NCBI GenBank assembly: GCA_023450615.1
Contig: JAEXGT010000045.1
Location: forward strand, 1-64,000
Length of the DNA stretch: 64,000 nucleotides
From: Pseudomonadota bacterium
GTDB taxonomy: Bacteria > Pseudomonadota > Alphaproteobacteria > Rhizobiales > Beijerinckiaceae
Direction: 5' to 3'
Below the pieces are notes generated by a model, which had not been told where the DNA came from, ran no database searches, and saw only the letters and a program-made list of their open reading frames with translations. The translations under genes and the position numbers were made by a program. This document shows, piece after piece, positions 32,850 to 41,958 of this stretch. Positions within the stretch are counted from its first letter, which is position 1; each line of letters opens with the position of its first letter.

Positions 32850-34352
32850 TTATTCCTGCAGCATCCGTTTGAGGAGCTCGACCTCATCGGAGAGCGCATG
32901 ATCTTCCCCTAAGGCTTTCTCGATCTTGCGCACCGCATGGAGCACGGTGGTGTGATCGCGCCCACCGAAACGGCGGCCGATCTCCGGCAGGGAGCGAAGG
33001 GTGAGCACCTTCGACAGGTACATGGCGATCTGGCGCGGACGCACCACGGCGGCGGTGCGGCGCTCCGAGAGGATGTCCGAGCGGGAGACGTTGTAGCGCG
33101 AGGCCACGAGCTTCTGGATGTCCTCGATCTTCACGCGCTTCGGCTCGCGGTTGCGGACGAGGTCGCGGATCGCTGTTTCGGCGGTCTCGAGCGTGATGGC
33201 GGAACCCGTGAGCGTGGCATGGGCCAGCAGACGGTTCACCGCGCCTTCGAGGTCGCGGCCATTCGCCGTGATCGAGCGGGCCACATAGGAGATCACGTTC
33301 GGTCCCACCTCGAAGGTGGGATGAATGGTCTTCAAACCTTCGATGCGGGTCGTGAGGATCGAGGTGCGGAGGGCCTCGTCCAAGGCCGTCACCTCGACCA
33401 CGAGGCCACCGGCCAGGCGCGAGCGCACGCGCTCATCCAGGTTCTCGAGATCCGCGGGCGGACGGTCGGCGGCGATCACGATCTGACGGCCCGCATCGAT
33501 GAGGGCGTTGAGCGTGTGGCCGAATTCTTGTTGGATCTGCTTGCCCTGAATGAACTGCACATCGTCGATGATGAGCAGGTCAATGCCGCGCAGGCGCTCC
33601 TTGAAGGCGAGCGAGGTCTGCGCTTTGAGGGAGGCGACAAAGCCGTACATGAACCGATCGGCGGTGAGATAGATGACGCGGCGGCCTTGCGCGCGCATCT
33701 CATGGCCGATGGCGTGAAGAAGATGGGTTTTGCCGAGACCCACGCCCGCATGGAGATAAAGCGGGTTGTAGATTACCTGGCCGTTCGGCGCATGGGCCAC
33801 GCGATCGGCTGCGGCATGCGCCAGCGCGTTGGAGCGGCCGACGATGAAGCTCTCGAAGGTGAGGCGCGGATCGAGGGGCGCGCCGCCGAGATCGGAATTC
33901 TCGCCGCGCTCTTCCTGCGGAAGCGCCATCGACGGCATCTTCGGCTCGCTGGCCTGGGCCGTTGCAGGCATGGGGGCTGCCGCATTCGGGCGGGGCGCTT
34001 CGTTGGGGCGGCGCTGAGGAGCGGCTTCGCGGCCGAGGCTGCTGCGCACGCCGATCGACACGCGCTCCACATCGACCGTCTCGGAACGGTAAACGGACAG
34101 AACCCGGTCGGCGTAATGGGACTCGATCCAGCTTTTCAGGAAGCGGGTCGGTACTGACAGATAGGCACAGCCCTCCACCACCGAATCCAGCTCCAGACGG
34201 CCGAACCAGCTGGCGAAAATGTCCTCGCCCAACTCGGCGCGCAGGCGGCGTTTTACTCGCGCCCACACATCCGCTGCCGTTTGTTCGCCTGAAGCTTCCA
34301 TGCCGCTCTCGCTGGCTGCGGCAAAGGTGCGATGGTCCTCGCTGCGATACAT
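32850..34352 (-). CDS. dnaA: Chromosomal replication initiator protein DnaA
   Basis: This 500-residue protein has domain I (residues ~25-95, WARVKRRLRAELGEDIFASWF), a Pro/Ala-rich linker, an AAA+ domain (Walker A AGVGLGKTHLL near 203-211; Walker B LLIIDDVQFIQG) and a C-terminal DNA-binding domain with GGRDHTTVLHAVRKIE. It binds 9-bp boxes at oriC and opens the duplex. The start at 34352 (MYRSEDHR) follows GGAGGGAATTTG; the open frame extends upstream but without a ribosome-binding site. A perfect palindrome lies 56-99 nt upstream. Confidence 0.97.
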   Translation of the reverse strand: MYRSEDHRTFAAASESGMEASGEQTAADVWARVKRRLRAELGEDIFASWFGRLELDSVVEGCAYLSVPTRFLKSWIESHYADRVLSVYRSETVDVERVSIGVRSSLGREAAPQRRPNEAPRPNAAAPMPATAQASEPKMPSMALPQEERGENSDLGGAPLDPRLTFESFIVGRSNALAHAAADRVAHAPNGQVIYNPLYLHAGVGLGKTHLLHAIGHEMRAQGRRVIYLTADRFMYGFVASLKAQTSLAFKERLRGIDLLIIDDVQFIQGKQIQQEFGHTLNALIDAGRQIVIAADRPPADLENLDERVRSRLAGGLVVEVTALDEALRTSILTTRIEGLKTIHPTFEVGPNVISYVARSITANGRDLEGAVNRLLAHATLTGSAITLETAETAIRDLVRNREPKRVKIEDIQKLVASRYNVSRSDILSERRTAAVVRPRQIAMYLSKVLTLRSLPEIGRRFGGRDHTTVLHAVRKIEKALGEDHALSDEVELLKRMLQE

Positions 34353-34407
34353 CAAATTCCCTCCACGAGGTTCCGCCGAATTTGGCCGAAACCCCCACGC
34401 ATGACCC

Positions 34408-34451
34408 GTTCTGAACAAGAAAAGCAGACCTGCTCACAGGTTGTTCAGAAC
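34408..34451 (-). promoter_or_regulatory. Perfect 11-bp inverted repeat in the dnaA leader
   Basis: GTTCTGAACAA (34408-34418) pairs with TTGTTCAGAAC (34441-34451); inside it AGCAG and CTGCT also pair (34423-34434). A TACAAT -10 candidate on the minus strand lies at 34464-34469, so the palindrome would be at the very start of the dnaA transcript. It could be a repressor site or an RNA hairpin controlling dnaA translation. Confidence 0.6.
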
Positions 34452-34469
34452 TTGGCGCCCCCAATTGTA

Positions 34470-35401
34470 CTGAAGATTATCAAACCGTTTTTAAGGTGAG
34501 ACGATATGAAGACCTCGTCTCTTTTTGCATCCTATCAAGCTCTACCAAGTCTACCCCTAGGTAAGGGACGTGCTTTCGTTTGCTTCTTGTTAGACTGAAA
34601 CAAAGCCCTGACCTCTTGGTTGTGTTCTATAGCTTGGGACTTGAGTGGATGACTTAACGACAAACCGTTGAAGTAGGTTGACCATATACAGGCTGGGGGA
34701 GGGCGCGCAACATGGTCGAGTCAACAGGATCCGTCCCCGTATCCCAAAAAGGCTCCACAGACCCGTCCACAGGTTTTGGAGCGCGACGATAAAGTCCTGA
34801 CTCTTCAACTGATTCACAGTGTCGCTTCGCCCGATCCGAGCGAGTGAAAAAAGCTTTTCCCGCAACCTTGATTCAGGATCGATTCGGGTCGAATTCGAGG
34901 GTGATTCCGATGCCTTGCGAACCTTTGCCTGCTAAACAATTGAAAGAGTTTAGCATTTTATGTGCAGTTTGAATCTGTGTTGCTGCCTTCGTCACCCGGG
35001 TTTTCGGCCTTAAAGTCAAGCTGTCGTGTGGATAAAAAGAGGCCGGATAAAAGGCCTGGAATCTGGAAGTTTTCTCGAGGCTGAAAGCGGCCCTTGGCGG
35101 AGAGGTCCGTGATGGAAAAAGAGGGGGCCGTTGATGCTGTAGAGGGCCACTCCTAAGGAGCGGATGCATCCCCTTCTCATCTGCCGGGAGGCACCTCTGC
35201 GTCATGACCAGCCCCTGTGTCGGGGGAGGCTCTCTTACCTGCTGTCCATCCCTCGAAGGACGGGCCCCCGCATCTGCTCCGCCAATGAGGGAAAAGGCAT
35301 CGAGAAAGGGTATGGCCAGAACCTATAGGGGCCGCTTTTTAGATAGATATCCGCAGCTTCCGGCTTTGCTCTCCAAGGCGATGAGCAGGGCTTCAGGCAA
35401 C
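34470..35401. other. oriC: Putative origin of replication region (rpsT-dnaA spacer)
   Basis: About 930 bp without a supported gene, AT-richer than its flanks. A perfect DnaA box TGTGGATAA lies at 35027-35035, a one-mismatch box TGATTCACA at 34810-34818, and eight GANTC (CcrM) sites lie between 34718 and 35063, about six times the chance expectation. It adjoins dnaA with the replication genes in order. In some Rhizobiales the origin is elsewhere (for example near hemE), so this is a candidate. Small open frames here have no ribosome-binding site or protein-like sequence. Confidence 0.5.
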
Positions 35402-35426
35402 AAAAAACCCGGCCGCGAAGCCGGGT
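35402..35426 (-). terminator. Rho-independent terminator of rpsT
   Basis: On the minus strand AACCCGGC pairs with GCCGGGTT across TTCGCG and is followed by TTTTTTG. It starts 28 nt after the rpsT stop codon. Confidence 0.85.
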
Positions 35427-35453
35427 TCGATGATCTGCCGTGCCCTAAGGCTA

Positions 35454-35720
35454 TTAAGCGCTCAAAGCCTTGATGCGGCTGGTGAGGCGCGAAACCTTGC
35501 GGGAGGCGGTGTTCTTGTGAACGATGCCCTTCTGGGCAGCGCGCATCATCTCGGGCTCGGCGGCGCGGAGAGCGGCAAGAGCCTCGTTCTGGTTGCCGGA
35601 GGCGATTGCCTCCTCAACCTTGCGCACGAAGGTCCGCATGCGGCTGCGACGCGACTTGTTGACCGCGGTGCGCTTCGCAATCTTGCGGGTCATCTTCTTG
35701 GCGGAAACGGTATTGGCCAT
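35454..35720 (-). CDS. rpsT: 30S ribosomal protein S20
   Basis: This 88-residue, Lys/Arg-rich helical protein has the S20 pattern MANTVSAKKMTRKIAKRTAV and SRRSRMRTFVRKVEEAI, ending SRLTSRIKALSA. It binds 16S rRNA early in 30S assembly. The start at 35720 matches family N-termini (MANT). An in-frame ATG two codons upstream (35726) has better spacing from GAGG and may be the true start. A strong terminator follows. Confidence 0.95.
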   Translation of the reverse strand: MANTVSAKKMTRKIAKRTAVNKSRRSRMRTFVRKVEEAIASGNQNEALAALRAAEPEMMRAAQKGIVHKNTASRKVSRLTSRIKALSA

Positions 35721-35886
35721 GGCCAAAGCCTCGTTCTTTTAAATCCCGACGCGACGAAGCGGCTTGGGCCCTGTCAGCAATCGGATGATGAATGGAAACC
35801 GAAGAGCCCGCGGGACGCGCGGGCTCGTGTAAGGCGGCTTATAGACGTGATCCTCGGGAACGTCAACGAGAGTCGGCCTTTGCGCG

Positions 35887-36702
35887 TCAAAAAAGCGCCT
35901 CAAGGCCCTTTTTAGCCCCTTCCGCGAGCATCCGGCGCCAGGGATTGGCGGGGTCGAGGAGCAATCTGAGCGCCATGGCCGCCGAGACCGCGACCAGGAG
36001 CGGACGGATCAGCCGTACCCCCAAACGCATGGCGAGGCGCGATCCCACCTGGGCGCCGAGAAACGAGGCTCCCGCCATCACGAGCCCTATGGGCCAGACG
36101 ACGGCGCCGGTGGCAGAATAAAGGAAGAGGCTTCCAAGGTTGCTTGCCAGGTTCAGGAGCTTGGTATGGGCGGTGGCCCGCAGCACCCCGTAGCCGAGCA
36201 GGCTGACGAAGGCGAGCATATAGAAGGAGCCGGCGCCCGGGCCGAAGATGCCGTCATAGAACCCCACGGCCACAGGCGCGGTGAGCCCGAAGGTCACGGT
36301 GGTCATGCGGGCATGGGCATCCTCGTCCTTGAGCTTCCGCGACAGGGCGAAATAGAGGGCGATGGCGATCAGCAGCACCGGGATCAGGGTCTGGAGCACG
36401 GGAGCGGGCAGGAAGCGCACGCAGAGCGCGCCTGCGATCCCGCTGGCGAAGGCGATGGCCGCGAAGCCCCAGGCCTTGCGCCACTCGATCAGCTCCCGGC
36501 GCCCGAAGGTGTAGGTGGCGGAAGCCGCCGCGAAAACGCCCTGCACCTTATTGGTGGCAATCGCTTCCGCAGGCCCCAGGCCCGCAAGCAGCAGGGCGGG
36601 CACTGTCAGCAATCCGCCGCCGCCTGCGATGGAATCCACGAACCCTGCAAAAAACGAGATCGCGGCCAGGGCCGCGATCATGTCGAAACCGATATCGAGC
36701 AC
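35887..36702 (-). CDS. TauE/SafE-family sulfite/anion exporter
   Basis: This protein of about 271 residues has eight predicted helices, with the N-terminal FAGFVDSIAGGGGLLTVPALLLAG and a second half containing GFYDGIFGPGAGSFYMLAFV, both typical of the family. The best start is GTG at 36702 (VLDIGFDMIAAL), 2 nt after the enoyl-CoA hydratase stop, as family members begin near this LDI segment; an ATG at 36681 is the alternative. It is probably co-transcribed with the hydratase, although the functional link is unclear. Confidence 0.85.
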   Translation of the reverse strand: MLDIGFDMIAALAAISFFAGFVDSIAGGGGLLTVPALLLAGLGPAEAIATNKVQGVFAAASATYTFGRRELIEWRKAWGFAAIAFASGIAGALCVRFLPAPVLQTLIPVLLIAIALYFALSRKLKDEDAHARMTTVTFGLTAPVAVGFYDGIFGPGAGSFYMLAFVSLLGYGVLRATAHTKLLNLASNLGSLFLYSATGAVVWPIGLVMAGASFLGAQVGSRLAMRLGVRLIRPLLVAVSAAMALRLLLDPANPWRRMLAEGAKKGLEALF

Positions 36703-36704
36703 GT

Positions 36705-37478
36705 TTACTGGTCTTTGAACTCGGCTGCGCGCTTCTCCACGAAGGCGGCCATGCCCTCCTTCTGGTCGGCGGTGGCGAACATAGCGTGGAACACGCGCCG
36801 CTCGAAGCGGATGCCCTCGGACAGGGACAGCTCGTCGGCGCGGTTGATCGTTTCCTTGGTCATCATGGTGATGGGCAGCGACATGGAGGCGATGGTCTCC
36901 GCCGTCTTCATGGCTTCCGTCATGAGGTCGGCGAGCGGCACCACGCGGGCCACGAGGCCGGAGCGCTCGGCCTCCTCGGCACCCATCATACGACCCGTGA
37001 GGCACATCTCCATGGCCTTGGCCCTGCCGATGAGACGGGTGAGGCGCTGCGTGCCGCCCATGCCGGGCATGACGCCGAGCTTGATCTCGGGCTGGCCGAA
37101 TTTGGCGTTGTCGGCGGCGATGATGAAATCGCACATCATGGCGAATTCGCAACCGCCGCCGAGCGCAAAGCCCGCCACCGCTGCGATCATGGGCTTGCGC
37201 CGTCCCGCCACCTTCTCCCAGCCGGAAAACTGGTTGTCGAGGTAGATCTGCGGATAGGCGAGCGAGGCCATTTCCTTGATGTCGGCGCCGGCGGCGAAAG
37301 CCTTCTCGGAGCCGGTGACCACGATGCAGCCGATCTTCGGGTCGGCCTCGAAGGTGTCGAGCGCCTGATTGACCTCGTTCAGGAGCTGAGAATTGAGGGC
37401 GTTGAGGGCCTGGGGCCGGTTGAGGGTGATGAGCCCCACCTTGCCGCGGGTCTCAATGATAATCGTTTCATAGGCCAT
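36705..37478 (-). CDS. Enoyl-CoA hydratase
   Basis: This 257-residue crotonase has the CoA oxyanion loop (AAGADIKEM and AGFALGGGCEFAMMCD) and both catalytic glutamates (Glu111 in GGCEF and Glu131 in GQPEIKLGVMPGMGG). It hydrates trans-2-enoyl-CoA in beta-oxidation and amino-acid catabolism. It resembles the short-chain mitochondrial ECHS1 type. It is followed immediately by the TauE/SafE gene. No other beta-oxidation gene is in the window. Confidence 0.92.
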   Translation of the reverse strand: MAYETIIIETRGKVGLITLNRPQALNALNSQLLNEVNQALDTFEADPKIGCIVVTGSEKAFAAGADIKEMASLAYPQIYLDNQFSGWEKVAGRRKPMIAAVAGFALGGGCEFAMMCDFIIAADNAKFGQPEIKLGVMPGMGGTQRLTRLIGRAKAMEMCLTGRMMGAEEAERSGLVARVVPLADLMTEAMKTAETIASMSLPITMMTKETINRADELSLSEGIRFERRVFHAMFATADQKEGMAAFVEKRAAEFKDQ

Positions 37479-37552
37479 GGCGCCACCTCCGCTGTTCTTG
37501 CCCTTGGGTACGGGAGGCGACGGGGCTCGGCAAGGCCAAAGTGCTTGTGCTT

Positions 37553-37595
37553 AATCGTCATCCCGGATGATGTCGGCGGACCCGGGATGACGGCT
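37553..37595. repeat. Short interspersed repeat (GTCATCCCGG / CCCGGGATGAC)
   Basis: GTCATCCCGG (near 37558) and CCCGGGATGAC (near 37583-37593) form an inverted pair in the spacer upstream of enoyl-CoA hydratase. The same strings recur at 31542-31553 and near 48719. Confidence 0.6.
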
Positions 37596-37604
37596 TTGAA
37601 AGGG

Positions 37605-38402
37605 TCACTCCACCACCTTGCGATAGAGATGCCAGGTGGCGTGTCCCAGGATCGGCAGAACGACCGCAAGACCGATGAAGAGCGGGATGAAGCCGACGAC
37701 GAGCAGACCGGCGACGATGAAGGCCCATACGATCATCGGGCCCGGATTGGCGGCGACCGCCCGGAACGACGTGAGGATCGCAGGGATCGCGCCCACGTCC
37801 CGGTCGACCAGGAGCGGAAAGGAGATCACGCTCAAGGCGAACACCACGGCGCTGAACACGAAGCCCAGGACGTTGCCGACGATGATGAGGGTCCAGCCGT
37901 GCCGCGTGGTGAACACCTCGCCGAGGAAGGCGCTTAAGGATTCGGGCGCGCGCCAGCCGAAAAGGGATTGATACAGGGTCTGAGCGGTGAGCAGCCAGGC
38001 GATGAAGATCACCATCAGCAGAACGCCCAGGGCCGCGATGGAGCCCAAGGAGCGCGAGCGGAAGACGTTGGAGACGCTGCCGACGGAGACCTCCTGCCCG
38101 CGTTCGCGCTCGCGGCTGATCTCATAAAGGCCCACGGCCGCGAGCGGCCCGATCAGGGCGAAGCCCGACATGAGGGGGAAGAGCAGCGGCAACATGTTGT
38201 TGCCGAAGGCGAGGCCCGCGAAGAACACCCCGAGGACCGGGTACATCAGGCAGATGAAGAAGATATGCGTCGGAGCGGCCCAGAAATCCGCCGTGCCCTG
38301 TTTCAGGGCGTCCATGAGATCGTGCATGCCGATCCGGCGGATGACGAGGTGCTCCGACACCGGGTCTCTTTGGAGATGGGAAACTGCATTGAGCCTGGCC
38401 AT
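37605..38402 (-). CDS. DUF2189 integral membrane protein
   Basis: This 265-residue protein has six hydrophobic helices, the first at ~residue 45 (IFFICLMYPVLGVFFAGLAFG). The family features FWAAPTH, GFALIGPLAAVGLYEISRERERG and a final WHLYRKVVE fit DUF2189, a group linked to cytochrome c oxidase subunit I-like folds but of unknown function. It stands alone between a repeat and mutM. Confidence 0.8.
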   Translation of the reverse strand: MARLNAVSHLQRDPVSEHLVIRRIGMHDLMDALKQGTADFWAAPTHIFFICLMYPVLGVFFAGLAFGNNMLPLLFPLMSGFALIGPLAAVGLYEISRERERGQEVSVGSVSNVFRSRSLGSIAALGVLLMVIFIAWLLTAQTLYQSLFGWRAPESLSAFLGEVFTTRHGWTLIIVGNVLGFVFSAVVFALSVISFPLLVDRDVGAIPAILTSFRAVAANPGPMIVWAFIVAGLLVVGFIPLFIGLAVVLPILGHATWHLYRKVVE

Positions 38403-38542
38403 GGCGGTCCCTCCTGAACCTCGAGTTCAAGCGGTCGCGGCCTGTCATGCGAGAGGATGCCGACGGGAAGGTCGCAACCTGCATCACTGAAGACTTGTCG
38501 CCCTTTCAGGTTTTTTCGAGGAGGCTCAAGAAAATAGGCGCA

Positions 38543-39442
38543 TCACTTTATCGAGCGCGCCCGCTTCTGGCAGACGGGACAATAGAAGGTGGAGCGGCCG
38601 GACTGCACGAGCCGTGAGACCGTCCCCGTGCATTGAGGCGTCACGCAGGCCTCTCCCTCGCGGTCGTAGACGCGGAAGGAGTGCTGGAAATAGCCGAGCG
38701 AGCCGTCGACCTGCGCATGGTCGCGCAAGGTGGAGCCCCCGGCCGTCACGGCCTCCGACAGAACGTCCCGGATGACCTCCGCGAGCTGATGCGCCTTCTC
38801 CGTGGGCTTGCCGGCCTTGGTGGCGAGGGATCCCGCAGGGGCCTCCGGGTGAAGGCCGGTGCGGAACAGGGCCTCGCAGACATAGATGTTGCCGAGGCCC
38901 GCGATGAGCCGCTGGTCGAGGAGGGCTGCCTTCAGGGGCGTGCGTCTGCCTGCGAACAGGGTGGCGATCACCTCGCCGGACAGCTCGTTGCCCAGGGGTT
39001 CGATGCCCATGCCCGCAAAGTGCCTGCAGGTCTCGATCTCCGAGCGGGGCACAAGGTCCATGAAGCCGAAGCGGCGGGCGTCGTTATAGGTAATGCTTGC
39101 CCCATTGGAGAGCCCGAACACCACATGGTCGTGGGCGCCCAGGCCCCCGTGCTCGTGGTGAAATTCCCCCGGCATCCGGGTCTCGCCTCCTTTCGTCACC
39201 AGGAAGCGTCCGGACATGCCCAGATGCATGATCAGCACCTCGTCGGAGGAGAGATCGGCCAGCAGATACTTGGCCCGGCGGCCCAGAGCCCTAACCTCCT
39301 GGCCTTCCAGGCGCTCCGCGAACCTTTCGGGGAACGGAAAGCGCAGGTCGGGGCGGCGCTGCATCACCTTGGTGAAGCGGGCTCCCACCATGGCGGGTTC
39401 CAGGCCCCGGCGTACGGTTTCGACTTCAGGCAGTTCAGGCAT
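38543..39442 (-). CDS. mutM: Formamidopyrimidine-DNA glycosylase
   Basis: This 299-residue protein begins MPELPEVETVRRGLEP, with the catalytic N-terminal Pro and Glu after Met removal. It has the H2TH region (LIAGLGNIYVCEALF) and a C-terminal zinc finger (CVTPQC and FYCPVC). It excises 8-oxoguanine and formamidopyrimidines. The frame is open for a further 40 codons upstream, but the MPELPE start at 39442 is required for catalysis. It is divergent from ubiE. Confidence 0.95.
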   Translation of the reverse strand: MPELPEVETVRRGLEPAMVGARFTKVMQRRPDLRFPFPERFAERLEGQEVRALGRRAKYLLADLSSDEVLIMHLGMSGRFLVTKGGETRMPGEFHHEHGGLGAHDHVVFGLSNGASITYNDARRFGFMDLVPRSEIETCRHFAGMGIEPLGNELSGEVIATLFAGRRTPLKAALLDQRLIAGLGNIYVCEALFRTGLHPEAPAGSLATKAGKPTEKAHQLAEVIRDVLSEAVTAGGSTLRDHAQVDGSLGYFQHSFRVYDREGEACVTPQCTGTVSRLVQSGRSTFYCPVCQKRARSIK

Positions 39443-39630
39443 CAACCATCTCTTTGGTTCTTGGGCTTCCTTACATAGCCATCGGGCCCCGCTTCCGCTA
39501 TGGATCGCTGCAAAGCGTTTTCCGGCGAAGTGGGCCCGGTTCGCCGCTTTAAAACGCGGCAAAGCAAGGATGAGCGCGGTTCCGTGTGAGCGGAGCGGGC
39601 GATTGATGTGAGAGAAGGTTATCGAGGATC

Positions 39631-40380
39631 ATGACCGACGAGAACACCCATTTCGGGTTTCAGTCCGTGCCCCTGGGCGAGAAGCAGGATCGTGTGAACG
39701 AGGTCTTCCGCTCCGTGGCGAGCCGCTACGACCTCATGAACGACCTCATGTCCGCAGGCCTCCACCGGCTCTGGAAGGGTGATTTCGTTTCGACCCTGCG
39801 CCCGCCCAAGGACCGGCCCTTCCGCCATCTGGACGTGGCCGGCGGCACGGGCGACATCGCCTTCCGCATTCTCGAAGCGGGCGGGCCCCAAACCCGCGTG
39901 ACCGTGCTCGACATCAACGGCGAGATGCTCAAGGTCGGCGCCGAGCGCGCAGGCGACCGCTATGGCGACCGCATCGACTTCGTCGAGGCCAATGCGGAGG
40001 AGCTGCCGCTCGAATCCAGCACCTATGACGCCTACACCATCGCCTTCGGCATCCGGAACGTGCCGCGCATCGATGCGGCCTTGCGCGAGGCCCATCGGGT
40101 GCTGAAGCCCGGCGGACGTTTCCTCTGCCTCGAATTCTCGAAGGTGGACGTGCCGCTTCTCGACAAGATTTACGACGCCTATTCCTTCAACGTCATCCCG
40201 CGCATGGGGCAGATGGTGACGGGCGACGCCGAGTCCTATCAGTATCTCGTGGAGTCGATCCGCAAGTTCCCGCCGCCCGCCGCTTTCGCCCGCATGATCG
40301 AGGAGGCGGGCTTCAAGCGCGTCACCCATCGTCCGCTCTCCGCAGGCGTCGTCGCCATTCATTCCGGCTGGAAGATCTGA
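39631..40380 (+). CDS. ubiE: Demethylmenaquinone/ubiquinone C-methyltransferase
   Basis: This 249-residue SAM-dependent methyltransferase has the UbiE/COQ5 hallmarks: FRSVASRYDLMNDLMSAGLHRLWK, the SAM loop DVAGGTGDIAFR, and YTIAFGIRNVPRID. It carries out the C-methylation in ubiquinone synthesis. It begins a tight run: ubiB starts 4 nt after its stop, then coaBC and dut overlap. Confidence 0.95.
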   Translation: MTDENTHFGFQSVPLGEKQDRVNEVFRSVASRYDLMNDLMSAGLHRLWKGDFVSTLRPPKDRPFRHLDVAGGTGDIAFRILEAGGPQTRVTVLDINGEMLKVGAERAGDRYGDRIDFVEANAEELPLESSTYDAYTIAFGIRNVPRIDAALREAHRVLKPGGRFLCLEFSKVDVPLLDKIYDAYSFNVIPRMGQMVTGDAESYQYLVESIRKFPPPAAFARMIEEAGFKRVTHRPLSAGVVAIHSGWKI

Positions 40381-40383
40381 CCC

Positions 40384-41958
40384 GTGATCGGCAGCATCGT
40401 CCATCTCGCGCGGAACCTGCGCGCCGGTTTCATCCTCGCCCGCGAAGGCGCGCTCGGCCTGTTCGATCCGAGTGCCCTGCCGCCCTCGGCGCGTCTTGCC
40501 CTGCGCATGGCGCGCCTCATCGAGCGGCGGCAGAGTGAGGATGGCGCTGCGCGCCTCTCCAAGGCGCTCATGCGGCTCGGGCCTTCCTACGTCAAGTTCG
40601 GCCAGTTTCTCGCTACCCGCCCCGACATCGTCGGCGTTGCGGCGGCGCGCGATCTGGAGCGGCTGCAGGACCGGATGACGCCGTTCCCGCGCGCTCAGGC
40701 CGTTGCAACCATCGAGGCGGCTTTGGGCCGTCCCATCGACGATCTCTTCATCGAGTTCAGCGAGCCGTTGGCCGCCGCTTCCATCGCGCAGGTGCACAAG
40801 GCGCGCATCCGCACGCCCGAAGGCGAGGAAACGGTCGCCGTCAAGGTGGTGCGTCCCGGCGTGCGCGAGGGCTTTGCCCGCGACCTTCAGGCCATGCGCG
40901 CGGCGGCCCGCCTGTTCGAGCGCATGGTGCCCGACGCGCGCCGCCTCAAACCCATGGAAGTGGTGGAAACGCTGGCGCGTTCCGTCGCGGTCGAGATGGA
41001 TCTTCGCCTGGAGGCGGCGGCGGTATCGGAGCTTGCCGAGAACACCAAGGCCGATCCCGATTTTCGCGTGCCGAAGCCCGAATGGGATCTCACCGCCCGC
41101 GACATTCTCACCACCACCTGGATCGACGGCATCCGTCTCAACGATATCGAGGCCATCGAGCGCGCAGGCTTCGACCGGGCGGCGCTTGGGCGCACGGTGA
41201 TCCAGTCCTTCCTGCGTCATGCGATCCGCGACGGCTATTTCCACGCGGACATGCATCCCGGCAATCTCTTCATCGATGCGGAAGGCCGTCTCGTCGCCGT
41301 CGATTTCGGCATCATGGGCCGCCTGGGCATGAAGGAGCGTCGTTTCCTTGCCGAGATCCTTCTCGGCTTCATCCGCCGCGATTATCTGCGCGTGGCGCAG
41401 GTGCATTTCGAGGCAGGCTATGTGCCGCCGCATCATTCGGTGGAAGATTTCGCGCAGGCCATCCGCGCCATCGGCGAGCCGATCCATGATCGCCGTGCCG
41501 ACGAGATTTCGATGGCGAAGCTGCTCACGCTTCTCTTCGAAATCACCTCTCTCTTCGACATGGCGACGCGCACCGAGCTCGTGATGTTGCAGAAGACCAT
41601 GGTCGTGGTCGAGGGCGTGGCGCGCAATCTCGATCCGAAGCTCGATATGTGGACGACGTCGGAGCCGGTGGTGCGCGAATGGATCGAGCGCAATCTGGGT
41701 CCGCTCGGCCGCGCCGAGCAGGCGGGTCGTGGGCTGTGGACGCTCGCGGGCGTCATCAGCGACCTGCCGGAGCTGGCGCTGCGCGCCGAGCGCGTCCTCA
41801 ACCAGATGGAAGACGTGACTGCCCGAGGCGTTTCCCTCAACCAGGAGAGCGTTGCCGCCATCGGCCGCGCCGAAGCGCGGGGCAACCGCTGGGGCGTGGT
41901 GGCCTTGTGGATTATCGCCGTCTCGCTGATGATCATGCTGTTTAGAGGTTTTGCATGA
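40384..41958 (+). CDS. ubiB: UbiB-family ubiquinone biosynthesis kinase-like protein
   Basis: This 524-residue protein begins with GTG at 40384. It has the ADCK/UbiB motifs: YVKFGQFLATRPD (KxGQ), ASIAQVHKAR (Ala-rich loop), HADMHPGNLF and VDFGIMGRL (Mg-binding), and a C-terminal transmembrane segment (GVVALWIIAVSLMIMLFRG) anchoring it to the inner membrane. UbiB proteins are atypical ATPases needed for ubiquinone synthesis or lipid-side extraction of precursors. It overlaps coaBC by 4 nt (ATGA). Confidence 0.93.
   Translation: MIGSIVHLARNLRAGFILAREGALGLFDPSALPPSARLALRMARLIERRQSEDGAARLSKALMRLGPSYVKFGQFLATRPDIVGVAAARDLERLQDRMTPFPRAQAVATIEAALGRPIDDLFIEFSEPLAAASIAQVHKARIRTPEGEETVAVKVVRPGVREGFARDLQAMRAAARLFERMVPDARRLKPMEVVETLARSVAVEMDLRLEAAAVSELAENTKADPDFRVPKPEWDLTARDILTTTWIDGIRLNDIEAIERAGFDRAALGRTVIQSFLRHAIRDGYFHADMHPGNLFIDAEGRLVAVDFGIMGRLGMKERRFLAEILLGFIRRDYLRVAQVHFEAGYVPPHHSVEDFAQAIRAIGEPIHDRRADEISMAKLLTLLFEITSLFDMATRTELVMLQKTMVVVEGVARNLDPKLDMWTTSEPVVREWIERNLGPLGRAEQAGRGLWTLAGVISDLPELALRAERVLNQMEDVTARGVSLNQESVAAIGRAEARGNRWGVVALWIIAVSLMIMLFRGFA

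Noticed and set aside
34590..35205. Two minus-strand frames (about 91 and 110 codons) inside the rpsT-dnaA spacer
   Set aside because: They cross the DnaA box and GANTC sites, have no ribosome-binding site, and have low-quality composition.
39619..41487. 622-codon open frame antisense to ubiE and ubiB
   Set aside because: Strong ubiE and ubiB genes fill this interval. The reverse frame has the repetitive His/Asp/Arg/Gly composition of a mirror of high-GC codons.
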